NCBI RefSeq assembly: GCF_015221995.1
Contig: NZ_JADFFM010000002.1
Coordinates: forward strand, 310,001 to 374,000
Source: Mucilaginibacter boryungensis
Lineage (GTDB): Bacteria; Bacteroidota; Bacteroidia; Sphingobacteriales; Sphingobacteriaceae
Length of the DNA: 64,000 nucleotides
Direction: 5' to 3'
Position 1 is the stretch's first letter. Each line of letters starts with the position of its first letter. The translations under genes and the position numbers were made by a program. Below are positions 54,232-61,763 of the stretch, piece by piece. The notes under the pieces were generated by a model. That model ran no database searches and was not told where the DNA came from. It saw only the letters and a program-made list of their open reading frames with translations.

Positions 54232-56565
54232 TTATTTTGTTGGTGCCGACATGGATGGGGGCGTATCACCAGGTTTGCTGCCCCAGTTCATATTGGGTTT
54301 TGGCCCCATTACCAATACCAAACTACCACCATTTACAACATCCTGGTGATATATCCAGGGTTTGGTAAGCGGTTTACCATTAAATGTTGCCGATTGGATA
54401 TAACGGTTTACATCCGAAGTGTTTTTTGCTTCGATAGTAAAAGTTTTACCCTTATAATAATGGTTATCAAGCGTGATAGTGGTTTTTGCGAAAAGCGGAC
54501 TGCCTATCTCATAAAAAGGTTTGGTTGATGCCCCGCCATCGGTTTCAAACAGGCCCATTGAAGCCATTACAAACCACGATCCCATCTGGCCCTCGTCCTC
54601 GTCGCCCAGCCAGCCATGGTATGGGGTTGCACCATAGTAGCGGTTCATAATCTCGCGCGTCCATTTTTGGGTTAACCAGGGTTTGCCCGAATAGTTGAAT
54701 AACCACGCTGCCTGCATATTAGGCTGGTTACCCTGGTTAATTGGCACCTGGTCGTACATATCGCCATCGGCATTAAAGTTAAATTTAACCGATTTTTCGA
54801 AACCAGTGTTCAGGCGGTCGTTAAACTCATTTTTACCCATCAGGTTAATAATCCCCTGCACATCATGCGGGTTAAAAAAGCTATACTGCCAGGCATTCCC
54901 TTCCAAATAACCCGGGCCGCCAAACGCGGTGCAGCAATAAGGGCTCCAGTCTTTCACCCAGCTGCCATCGCGGTTTTTCATGCGGATATATTTAACCGAT
55001 GGGTCCCACACGTTTTTAAAGTTATCGGCACGTTTCATAAACATTTCGTATTCTTTGGTTTTACCCAAAGCTTTGCAAAATTGTGCCACGCACCAATCGT
55101 CATAAGCATATTCCAGGGTATTAGAAACCTGCCCCTCCTCATTGGGCACATAACCCAGCTTTAAGTACGATTCGTAAAACTTATTCCCCGCAAAGCCGCC
55201 TTCAGGGGTTTTTACGCCTGGTGTAGTTTGCTGATGCATCATTGCTTCAAAAGCCAAATTAGCGTCAAAATCGCGGATACCTTTTTGGTAGGAACTGGTA
55301 ATTAACGCAATCTCGTGCGATGCCTCCATAATACCCGAGTATTCGATACCTGCCGGGCCTTTGGGTAACCAGCCCCCGGCTTTATAAATCTCCAGGAACG
55401 ACCGCGTCCATTTGCTGGCTACATCGGGGTTAACCAGCGTCCACAATTGGTTCAGGTTCCAAAAGGTGTTCCAGAAAGCATCCGAGCCTAATATTGGTGT
55501 GTTGGGGTCGGTTTGGCGCTCTTTCTCGTTCGGATCGATCCATTTTCCATTCACATCGCTCCAAATGGTGCGTGCCACATACGACCGGTATAAATTGCTA
55601 TAGAATTTCTTTTTATTTACCTCGGTGCTGCCTTCAACTTTTATTTTGCTTAGCAGGTTGTTCCAAACGTTGCGGGCATTGTTATGCACGGCGTCAAAGC
55701 TCCATTTAAACGGATCCATTTCGGTTTCCAAGTTCAGGCGGGCATCATCAATACTAACCAGCGATATAGCCGTTTGCATTTGTATCACTTCCCCTTTCTT
55801 CGCGTCAAAATCAACATAATAGCCCATTTTGCCTTTACCGCTCAACTCTTTAACATCTTTAGATATTTTATTGCCTATCCAGCCGCCATTGCCTTCTATC
55901 TTGTGGTCAAAGCGAATAACAAAGTGTACTGTATAATCTTGCCAGCTCCATTTTTGGTGCGAGTAGCCTTCTATTTCATGGTCGTTCACCTTGGTGAATT
56001 TGGCTTCTAAAATCTCAGCTGTATTTTCAAACGGAACGTCCAGGTTCATCAAAATGTGCGCCTGCTCATCGGTTGGGTAACTGAACCGGAAGAAGCCTGC
56101 GCGCGTGGTGCTGGTCAGCTCGGTAGTAATATCACCGTTCATCAGCTTTACAGCGTAGTAGCCCGGACTTGCCTTTTCGGTTTCTTTATAAATGCGCGAA
56201 CGGTAGCCGGTGGTCCATCCGGTTGTTGGGTTATCAGCCGAACCGCGTTTGATATTCAGCGCACCCACTGTAGGCATTACTGACAGGCCGGCCATCGTCC
56301 AGGAGTGGATATGACTGAAACCGCCGATATTGTTTATCGAATATTCGTAACCCGATTTCCAAACCCCTTCCTGGTTATCGGGCGCCAATTGTACCATCCC
56401 GAAGGGCATGGTGGCGCCGGGATTCAGCATCCAGCGCGATTCTGATGTACCCAACAGCGGGTCAGCATAATCTACCGGTTGTTTCTTTTGTTGTGCGTTT
56501 GCCGCTAACAGCGTGGCACAAATAAGGGTGGGGAACAGCAAGGATCTTTTTAATGTCGGTATCAT
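54232..56565 (-). CDS. GH92 alpha-mannosidase (second copy)
   Basis: A 777-residue GH92 enzyme with a signal peptide ending LAANAQ. Start block VDYADPLLGTSESRWMLNPGATMPFGM, acid-Glu region LEGNAWQYSFFNPHDVQ near 550, NQGNQPNMQAAWLFNY, and base region GWLGDEDEGQMGSWFVMASMGLF near 650, ending with a Pro/Ser-rich tail. It is clearly diverged from the neighbour at 50385 in and around the active site (YYVPQDP versus FFNPHDV), so the two probably cleave different linkages or chain positions. Between the MFS gene (29-base gap) and the isomerase-like gene (11-base gap). Confidence 0.93.
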   Translation of the reverse strand: MIPTLKRSLLFPTLICATLLAANAQQKKQPVDYADPLLGTSESRWMLNPGATMPFGMVQLAPDNQEGVWKSGYEYSINNIGGFSHIHSWTMAGLSVMPTVGALNIKRGSADNPTTGWTTGYRSRIYKETEKASPGYYAVKLMNGDITTELTSTTRAGFFRFSYPTDEQAHILMNLDVPFENTAEILEAKFTKVNDHEIEGYSHQKWSWQDYTVHFVIRFDHKIEGNGGWIGNKISKDVKELSGKGKMGYYVDFDAKKGEVIQMQTAISLVSIDDARLNLETEMDPFKWSFDAVHNNARNVWNNLLSKIKVEGSTEVNKKKFYSNLYRSYVARTIWSDVNGKWIDPNEKERQTDPNTPILGSDAFWNTFWNLNQLWTLVNPDVASKWTRSFLEIYKAGGWLPKGPAGIEYSGIMEASHEIALITSSYQKGIRDFDANLAFEAMMHQQTTPGVKTPEGGFAGNKFYESYLKLGYVPNEEGQVSNTLEYAYDDWCVAQFCKALGKTKEYEMFMKRADNFKNVWDPSVKYIRMKNRDGSWVKDWSPYCCTAFGGPGYLEGNAWQYSFFNPHDVQGIINLMGKNEFNDRLNTGFEKSVKFNFNADGDMYDQVPINQGNQPNMQAAWLFNYSGKPWLTQKWTREIMNRYYGATPYHGWLGDEDEGQMGSWFVMASMGLFETDGGASTKPFYEIGSPLFAKTTITLDNHYYKGKTFTIEAKNTSDVNRYIQSATFNGKPLTKPWIYHQDVVNGGSLVLVMGPKPNMNWGSKPGDTPPSMSAPTK

Positions 56566-56576
56566 GGGTTCGATGT

Positions 56577-58373
56577 TTACGATTTAAGGAATGCTTTGAT
56601 CACTTTAGCGCGTTTGGCGCCATTATTATACATGGTATAAGTGTTGGCCGCAGCCGGGATTACAAATGTTTCGGCATAATGGTAGGTGGTTTTGCGCCCA
56701 TCGGCGGTTACCACGTCAATGGATATACCTTCAACCAGCATCAGCACATGGCACACATCCTCGGTTTCTATAGTGATGACTGAATCAAATTCTACGCGGT
56801 GCACATCATAAAAATGTTCCTGGTGTGTGGGCACATGCACCAACTCCCAGTCCTCGCCTTTTTCAATAACCGATTGTTTCGAGATCAATTCGCGGGTAAC
56901 CTTCTCGCCTTTACGGTCGAATTTCAGGTTGTTGAACGCGTGCTCAATATTAATGGCACGTGGCTCGCCGTTCAGGTCAAGGCGCAGCCAATCGTACATT
57001 TTAAAGGTAAAAATGTATGGGGTCGCGCTAATCTCCAGCACCATATTACCAGCGCCGGCACTATGTACGGTACCGTTAGGCAGCAGAAACAGATCGTGCT
57101 TTTTAGCCTGGTGCGATTGCACATATTTAGTAATTCCTATCTCCGTGCCAAAGTCACGGCTTTTTTCCAGCTCCTTCCGGAACGCTTCAGGGTCAATATC
57201 ATCCTGGAAACCCATATATACATTAGCCTGCTCTTCGCAATCCAGTATGTAATAAGTCTCATCCTGGGTAATGGTCTCGCCAAAGTTCTTTTGTATATAA
57301 TCTACCGATGGATGGCATTGAATAGACAGGTTCCCGCCCTCCCAGGTATCCAGGAAATCGAACCGGATAGGGAATTCGTCGCCAAATTTCTCAGCATGCT
57401 TACCTAACACATCATTGCGCCGGGCAAACATCAGGAAATCGAAAGATACTTCCAGCAGGTTACCATCACTTTCAAACACCAAACCATTCTCAGGTACGAT
57501 CAATTCAAACGACCATGCATAATTCACCTCATTTTTGTTGATACCGTCGATATGTTCTTTAATCCATTGACCGCCCCAGGCACCGGGCTCAAACCAGGGG
57601 CGCACCCGGAAAGCTGTTTTGCCCAGCTGTTGTAAAGCCTGTTTAAAATCGGCCGAATGCATCCAGTTCAAATCCTCTTTCCATTGCGCATCGGCGATAA
57701 TTTCGATCTTATCCAGGATAGATTTTTTATAATTATTCAGCACCACCCAATCTACAAAGTAGAAGCGCTTATACATTTCGGCCGGGCTTTCGGGGGCGTT
57801 GTTGCCTAAATTGGTAATGCTGGCTGCACGCATCCTTAATTGTAGTTCGTTTTTAGGCAGGTCAAAGTATACCAAATGCGCTTTATTGGCCAATAAGCCT
57901 GCGGCTGTACCGATAACAATGGTTAGTTTATAGTCACCGCCTGGCTCTGCCTGCTGGTTGAAATTATAAAAATCGATTAACTGCAGTGACGTTTTTGTAC
58001 CCCATACCGAATTTTGGGTACCCAGGTAAGGGGCTACCATCTTTTGAACAACATCAACCGGTTTTAAATAATCGGCCGTGTTTATCCAGTTTACAGCTAA
58101 ACCCTGTTTCTCAAATTCTTCTTCAAGACATTGCTTAATATCATTCCAAAAAACACCGGCATAACCATCCAAAGCCACAAACTTTTTATCAACTATCCAT
58201 TCGGCAAGCGCGGGGTAGCCATTAAATATTTTGCCTTCGCCAATTGAGTGATAAGGAAATATATTATATCCCTGCGGCTTACCGCCACCAGCCTTTACAG
58301 GCATTAGCGGCTGCATACCTGTTCTCCAATCTGCCGTGTTTTTATTTTTTGGTATGTTTAAGCTTATATCCAT
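56577..58373 (-). CDS. Class I mannose-6-phosphate isomerase-like protein with N-terminal extension domain
   Basis: A 598-residue protein. The C-terminal half (about 310-598) is a cupin of the type I phosphomannose isomerase kind: WFEPGAWGGQWIKEHI, LSIQCHPSVDYIQ (zinc-binding Gln and His), LLPNGTVHSAGAGNMVLEIS (a second His) and ETFVIPAAANTYTMYN. The N-terminal 290 residues lack the PMI fold and look like a nucleoside/sugar-kinase-like domain (KFVALDGYAGVFWNDIKQCLE, TIVIGTAAGLL, VYFDLPKNELQLRM), without a clear P-loop. It may be a bifunctional mannose kinase-like plus isomerase enzyme, which would turn imported mannose into fructose 6-phosphate; this is inference. First gene of the minus-strand mannan operon. 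Confidence 0.72.
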   Translation of the reverse strand: MDISLNIPKNKNTADWRTGMQPLMPVKAGGGKPQGYNIFPYHSIGEGKIFNGYPALAEWIVDKKFVALDGYAGVFWNDIKQCLEEEFEKQGLAVNWINTADYLKPVDVVQKMVAPYLGTQNSVWGTKTSLQLIDFYNFNQQAEPGGDYKLTIVIGTAAGLLANKAHLVYFDLPKNELQLRMRAASITNLGNNAPESPAEMYKRFYFVDWVVLNNYKKSILDKIEIIADAQWKEDLNWMHSADFKQALQQLGKTAFRVRPWFEPGAWGGQWIKEHIDGINKNEVNYAWSFELIVPENGLVFESDGNLLEVSFDFLMFARRNDVLGKHAEKFGDEFPIRFDFLDTWEGGNLSIQCHPSVDYIQKNFGETITQDETYYILDCEEQANVYMGFQDDIDPEAFRKELEKSRDFGTEIGITKYVQSHQAKKHDLFLLPNGTVHSAGAGNMVLEISATPYIFTFKMYDWLRLDLNGEPRAINIEHAFNNLKFDRKGEKVTRELISKQSVIEKGEDWELVHVPTHQEHFYDVHRVEFDSVITIETEDVCHVLMLVEGISIDVVTADGRKTTYHYAETFVIPAAANTYTMYNNGAKRAKVIKAFLKS

Positions 58374-58551
58374 ATAGAATTGTAATTTACAGTATTAGTC
58401 TCACACGTTTGTATATCCTTGTTTAATCAGATACACCGCCAATATGTATGCATATATTAAGCCCACGGTTGCCTTCGGACTTCAAAAAATGCACATGCGG
58501 CAAGTTCAAATTTTACAATTGGTTTTATAAACAGGCAGATAATATCATGTA

Positions 58552-58591
58552 GTTAATATGTACAAACATATAAACATGTACATAATTAACA
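58552..58591. promoter_or_regulatory. Two GntR-type operator motifs upstream of gntR
   Basis: Two copies of the window's TGTACA-centred motif: ATGTTTGTACATATTAAC (minus strand of 58552-58569) and CATGTACATAATTAACA (58575-58591). They match the 20-bp motif before the sulfatase and susC genes and lie between the divergent gntR and mannan operons. Confidence 0.6.
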
Positions 58592-58602
58592 AAATATTTT
58601 TT

Positions 58603-58610
58603 TAAATTTG
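58603..58610 (+). promoter_or_regulatory. Bacteroidota -7 box upstream of gntR
   Basis: TAAATTTG is an exact TAnnTTTG match, about 100 bases before the gntR start and just downstream of the two operator motifs. No clear -33 TTTG. Confidence 0.4.
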
Positions 58611-58710
58611 TTTTAACATTGATTAAAGAATTAAAACAAACGGCATACAAACAACATAAACCTGAATTAAAGCAAGCCAATATTTATGGCTGCCGATAAC
58701 CGAATTTAAA

Positions 58711-59442
58711 ATGAAATTCTCGATCAATCATAAAAGCCCGGTCCCACTGCACTTACAAGCCGAAGAGCTTTTACGCAACATTATAAAAGACCCCCAGTAC
58801 GTAGACGGTAAGTTTTTGCCGAACGAGGTTGACCTGGCCAAGCAACTGGCCATATCGCGCACTACGCTAAGGCAAGCGTTGAACAAGCTGGTTTATGAAG
58901 GTTTACTGATACGCAAAAAAGGTATTGGCACTAAAGTGGCAGGGGCGTCGGTTAGCTCAAAATCAAACAACTGGCTTAGCTTTTCGCAGGAAATGGCAGC
59001 ACGGGGCATCCCTATTAAAAATTTCGAACTGCATATTAGCTGGGTTAACCCCGATGAGCAGATAGCCAACTTTTTTGAAATAAGCACCGATAAAAAAATA
59101 TTAAAGCTGGAAAGGCTGCGTGGCCGGCTGGAAGGCCCTTTTGTATATTTTGTATCTTACTTCCACCCACGGGTAGGACTTACCGGCGAGGAGGATTTTA
59201 AACGCCCTTTGTACGAGATACTGGAAAAAGATTACTCGGCTATTGCCAACCTGTCGAAAGAAGAGATCAGCGCCAAGGCCGCCGATAAGTTTATTGCCGC
59301 TAAGCTGGAGATTGAACATGGCAGCCCGATATTATTCCGCAAAAGGTTTGTGTACGACCAGGGCGACCGCCCCATTGAATTTAACCTGGGCTACTACCGT
59401 GCCGATGCATTTATCTACACCATAGAAAGCAGAAGGGAGTAG
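58711..59442 (+). CDS. GntR-family regulator (HutC/UTRA type)
   Basis: A 243-residue transcription factor. Residues 1-75 form the winged helix: PLHLQAEELLRNIIKDPQYVDGKFLPNEVDLAKQLAISRTTLRQALNKL is spread over residues 12-60, with the recognition helix SRTTLRQAL. Residues about 85-235 are a UTRA ligand domain (ILKLERLRGRLEGPFVYFVSYF and ILFRKRFVYDQGDRPIEFNLGYYRAD). UTRA regulators bind phosphorylated sugars or related small molecules. Location and shared operator motifs suggest that it controls the mannan locus, probably as a repressor. Confidence 0.92.
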   Translation: MKFSINHKSPVPLHLQAEELLRNIIKDPQYVDGKFLPNEVDLAKQLAISRTTLRQALNKLVYEGLLIRKKGIGTKVAGASVSSKSNNWLSFSQEMAARGIPIKNFELHISWVNPDEQIANFFEISTDKKILKLERLRGRLEGPFVYFVSYFHPRVGLTGEEDFKRPLYEILEKDYSAIANLSKEEISAKAADKFIAAKLEIEHGSPILFRKRFVYDQGDRPIEFNLGYYRADAFIYTIESRRE

Positions 59443-59460
59443 CCTAAGCTACCCCTTTCT
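59435..59460 (+). terminator. Terminator overlapping the gntR stop codon
   Basis: GGGAGTAGC/GCTACCCC stem (59435-59443 with 59448-59455, one mismatch), 4-base CTAA loop, then TTTCT. The stop TAG lies in the stem. Confidence 0.6.
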
Positions 59461-59533
59461 ACACCAATTTAACTTAACCAAAAGTTATCTTTAATATCTT
59501 CTCTCCTGAAACATGTTTGGGATGACACTTCGT

Positions 59534-61096
59534 TTATTTCTTCTTCAAAAAAGTACTTTCTTCATCTTTATACTTTACCTGTAACGCTTTCAACCGTGCC
59601 TTTAAATCAGTAACAACCTGCTGGTATTCAGGCTTATAATAAATATTAGTCATTTCGTAAGGATCTTTCCTGAGGTCATACAGTTCCCAGCCATCAACCG
59701 GGTTATAAAAATGCATCAGGGCGTATTGCCTGGTACGGATACCATAATGGGCCGTCAGGTTAAATGAAAGTTCGTAGTAATGGTAGTAGATCTCATCGCG
59801 CCATTTTTTAACCAACGGCTGTTTAGCCAGCAACCGTTTCATCGATTCGCCCTGCATATCATCGGGCGGTTTTATCCCCGCCAGATCAAGCAGCGTAGGG
59901 GCTATATCAAGGTTTAGTACAAACTGGTTTAGTTTATTACCCGGCTTTACCGCTTTGGGGTAACGGATCATCATTGGTGTGCGGAACGATTCTTCGTACA
60001 TAAAACGCTTATCATACAAACCATGTTCGCCCAGGTAAAAGCCCTGGTCGGACATATATACTACGATAGTATTTTTAGCCAACCCCATCTTGTCCAGATA
60101 TTTAAGCACATGCCCAACGTTATCGTCCAGCGACATCACACACCGCAGATAATCTTCCATGTAGCGCTGATATTGGAACCGGGTTATCTCCTCTTTGGTA
60201 TGCAGGGTCTTAAACAGTTCATACTTTTTCTGATAGGCTTTATCCCATATAGTGCGTTCCTGCGGCGTCAGGCCGGCAAGCTCGCGCTGGTATTCGGCCG
60301 GAGCCCAGTTGTTTATTTTAGTGACGGGACACGTATCGCAAGGTATCTTACTATCATAACGGATATCCAGATCGTTTTTTATGGTGATGCTTTGGCGTTG
60401 CAGCCCGACTTTGTCTTTATAATCATCATAAAAACTATAAGGCAGCTGGAATTTCACATCGTTAAACTTATCCAGGTATTTTATAGGCGGCATGGCATTA
60501 CGGTGCGGCGCTTTATGATGCAGCATCAGGAAAAAAGGCTTGCCTTTATGGTCGCCTATCCAGTTGATAGCCAGGTTGGTGATAATATCCGTCACATACC
60601 CGCTATACATGGTATCCTTACCCATTTTAATAAACTTAGGATGATAATAATTACCCTGGTCGGGCAGGATGTTCCAGTAATCGAAGCCGGTTGGCGTGCT
60701 GAATAAGTGCCACTTACCCACTATAGCCGTTTGATATCCGTATTGTTTAAATATTTTTGGCAGGGTTTGCTGCGCACCGTTAAAATAGGTGCCATTATCC
60801 TTCATCCCGTTCAGGTGCGAATACTTGCCGGTTAAAATTACTGCCCTGCTGGGGCTGCATACGGAGTTTGTTACATAGGCCGACTGCATTAATGCGCCTT
60901 CGCGTGCAATCCTATCGATATTAGGTGTTTTTATCAGCTTACTTCCATAAGCGCTAATGGCCTGATATGCGTGATCGTCGGCTAGTATGAATATAATATT
61001 GGGCCGTTTTGTTGAGCCTGGCGCCGTTTTTTGGGCGTAAACATTAAAATACGATGCCAATACACAAATCAGCAGCAGCCGTTTTTGAAATTTCAT
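59534..61096 (-). CDS. Sulfatase, family S1 (Cys-type)
   Basis: About 520 residues from ATG 61096 (MKFQKRLLLI), signal ending NVYAQ. The formylglycine motif is VCSPSRAVILTGKY near residue 80, of the C-x-P-S-R type with Cys as the modified residue. Metal and substrate blocks: NIIFILADDHAYQAIS, AIVGKWHL, MLHHKAPHRNAMPP, YMSDQGFYLGEHG (Asp-Gln and His). It needs an anaerobic or aerobic formylglycine-generating enzyme that is not in this window. It resembles GlcNAc-6-sulfatase-type S1 enzymes, but the substrate cannot be set from sequence. The window's GntR motif lies 40 bases upstream. The reading frame goes on to 61147. Confidence 0.9.
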   Translation of the reverse strand: MKFQKRLLLICVLASYFNVYAQKTAPGSTKRPNIIFILADDHAYQAISAYGSKLIKTPNIDRIAREGALMQSAYVTNSVCSPSRAVILTGKYSHLNGMKDNGTYFNGAQQTLPKIFKQYGYQTAIVGKWHLFSTPTGFDYWNILPDQGNYYHPKFIKMGKDTMYSGYVTDIITNLAINWIGDHKGKPFFLMLHHKAPHRNAMPPIKYLDKFNDVKFQLPYSFYDDYKDKVGLQRQSITIKNDLDIRYDSKIPCDTCPVTKINNWAPAEYQRELAGLTPQERTIWDKAYQKKYELFKTLHTKEEITRFQYQRYMEDYLRCVMSLDDNVGHVLKYLDKMGLAKNTIVVYMSDQGFYLGEHGLYDKRFMYEESFRTPMMIRYPKAVKPGNKLNQFVLNLDIAPTLLDLAGIKPPDDMQGESMKRLLAKQPLVKKWRDEIYYHYYELSFNLTAHYGIRTRQYALMHFYNPVDGWELYDLRKDPYEMTNIYYKPEYQQVVTDLKARLKALQVKYKDEESTFLKKK

Positions 61097-61135
61097 ACGG
61101 TTAATAGTGGTTTTGCAATAATAAAAAAAATTATC

Positions 61136-61155
61136 ATGTATGTACATTATTACAT
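61136..61155. promoter_or_regulatory. GntR-type operator motif before the sulfatase
   Basis: ATGTATGTACATTATTACAT; 18 of 20 bases match the motif before susC. Position 40 bases upstream of the sulfatase ATG fits repressor binding near the promoter. Confidence 0.6.
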
Positions 61156-61350
61156 TAAATTAATATTATCATTTAAATATTTCTCCGTCCCAGGCAAACC
61201 AATAAACTAAAACGTTGTTTACAAGCCTTATATCGATATTTAACGCTTTATAGCCGATTGTTCTGGCTGTCAATTTGTGGGTTTTAAAACTTCGTAGCAA
61301 GTATTAGCTTGGCATTGATTTAGCTTAAACCAAAAATATTTTGAAAAAAA

Positions 61351-61380
61351 TTTGGAATAATAAAATAATTCATATGTTTG
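61351..61380 (+). promoter_or_regulatory. Candidate susC promoter
   Basis: -33 TTTG (61351-61354), an 18-base spacer (slightly short), and -7 TATGTTTG (61373-61380), exact TAnnTTTG. The implied leader to the susC ATG is about 375 bases. Confidence 0.55.
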
Positions 61381-61393
61381 TACATTATAACAT
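61374..61393. promoter_or_regulatory. GntR-type operator motif over the susC promoter
   Basis: ATGTTTGTACATTATAACAT overlaps the -7 box and the expected transcription start. Together with 61136-61155 it gives the consensus ATGTwTGTACATTATwACAT. Confidence 0.6.
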
Positions 61394-61495
61394 ATATAAA
61401 CCTCAATCATTCATCCAAATAGAAATGTGCTGGCCAATAGCGATTGTTGCTGATGATGATTGTACCCATACATTAAACAATTATAATAACTGGTA

Positions 61496-61526
61496 CTGGT
61501 AAACCCTTGGTTTAAACGATACCAGC
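61496..61526 (+). other. Leader hairpin 1 of susC mRNA
   Basis: Outer stem CTGGT/ACCAG and inner stem TAAACC/GGTTTA with a CTT loop and one asymmetric bulge. It precedes the terminator-like hairpin by 15 bases. Confidence 0.45.
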
Positions 61527-61541
61527 AAAACCTGATACCTG

Positions 61542-61595
61542 CACAAAATGCTGTTAGCAATTAAGTCTGGCTACATTTTGTGCAATAATTTTTTC
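61542..61595 (+). terminator. Terminator-like hairpin inside the susC leader
   Basis: Perfect 10-bp stem GCACAAAATG/CATTTTGTGC (61542-61551 with 61575-61584), an inner TAGC/GCTA helix, then AATAATTTTTT on the plus strand. No plus-strand gene lies upstream that it could serve, so it may attenuate susC. Confidence 0.55.
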
Positions 61596-61763
61596 GCCCC
61601 TACAGAATTTAAAAATTCAAACCAATGATAAAAAACAGACCAGACGCTAATCAAAATTGTTTTAAAATGCCCAGCAGGTTTTTAAAGCATCCTACCTGAC
61701 CACTGACTTCGGCAATCAATTAATTCATTATAAACCAATCAATATGATTTAGTATTTACTTTT

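Larger units (their letters stand above)
58374..58710. other. Divergent regulatory region, isomerase operon / gntR
   Basis: 337 AT-rich bases. Apart from the GntR-motif sites at 58552-58591 and the -7 box at 58603-58610 I see no gene; a weak relative of the motif lies at 58444-58461. Confidence 0.5.
61097..61763. other. Intergenic region, sulfatase / susC, long susC leader
   Basis: 667 AT-rich bases without a credible protein. It holds two operator motifs, one promoter candidate, and two leader hairpins, each listed separately. The rest (61156-61350 and 61600-61760) shows nothing else I can support. Confidence 0.55.

Noticed and set aside
56799..57407. 202-codon open frame antisense to the isomerase-like gene
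   Set aside because: Opposite strand encodes conserved PMI motifs over the same bases.
60023..60706. 227-codon open frame antisense to the sulfatase
   Set aside because: Lies wholly inside a gene with intact catalytic motifs.
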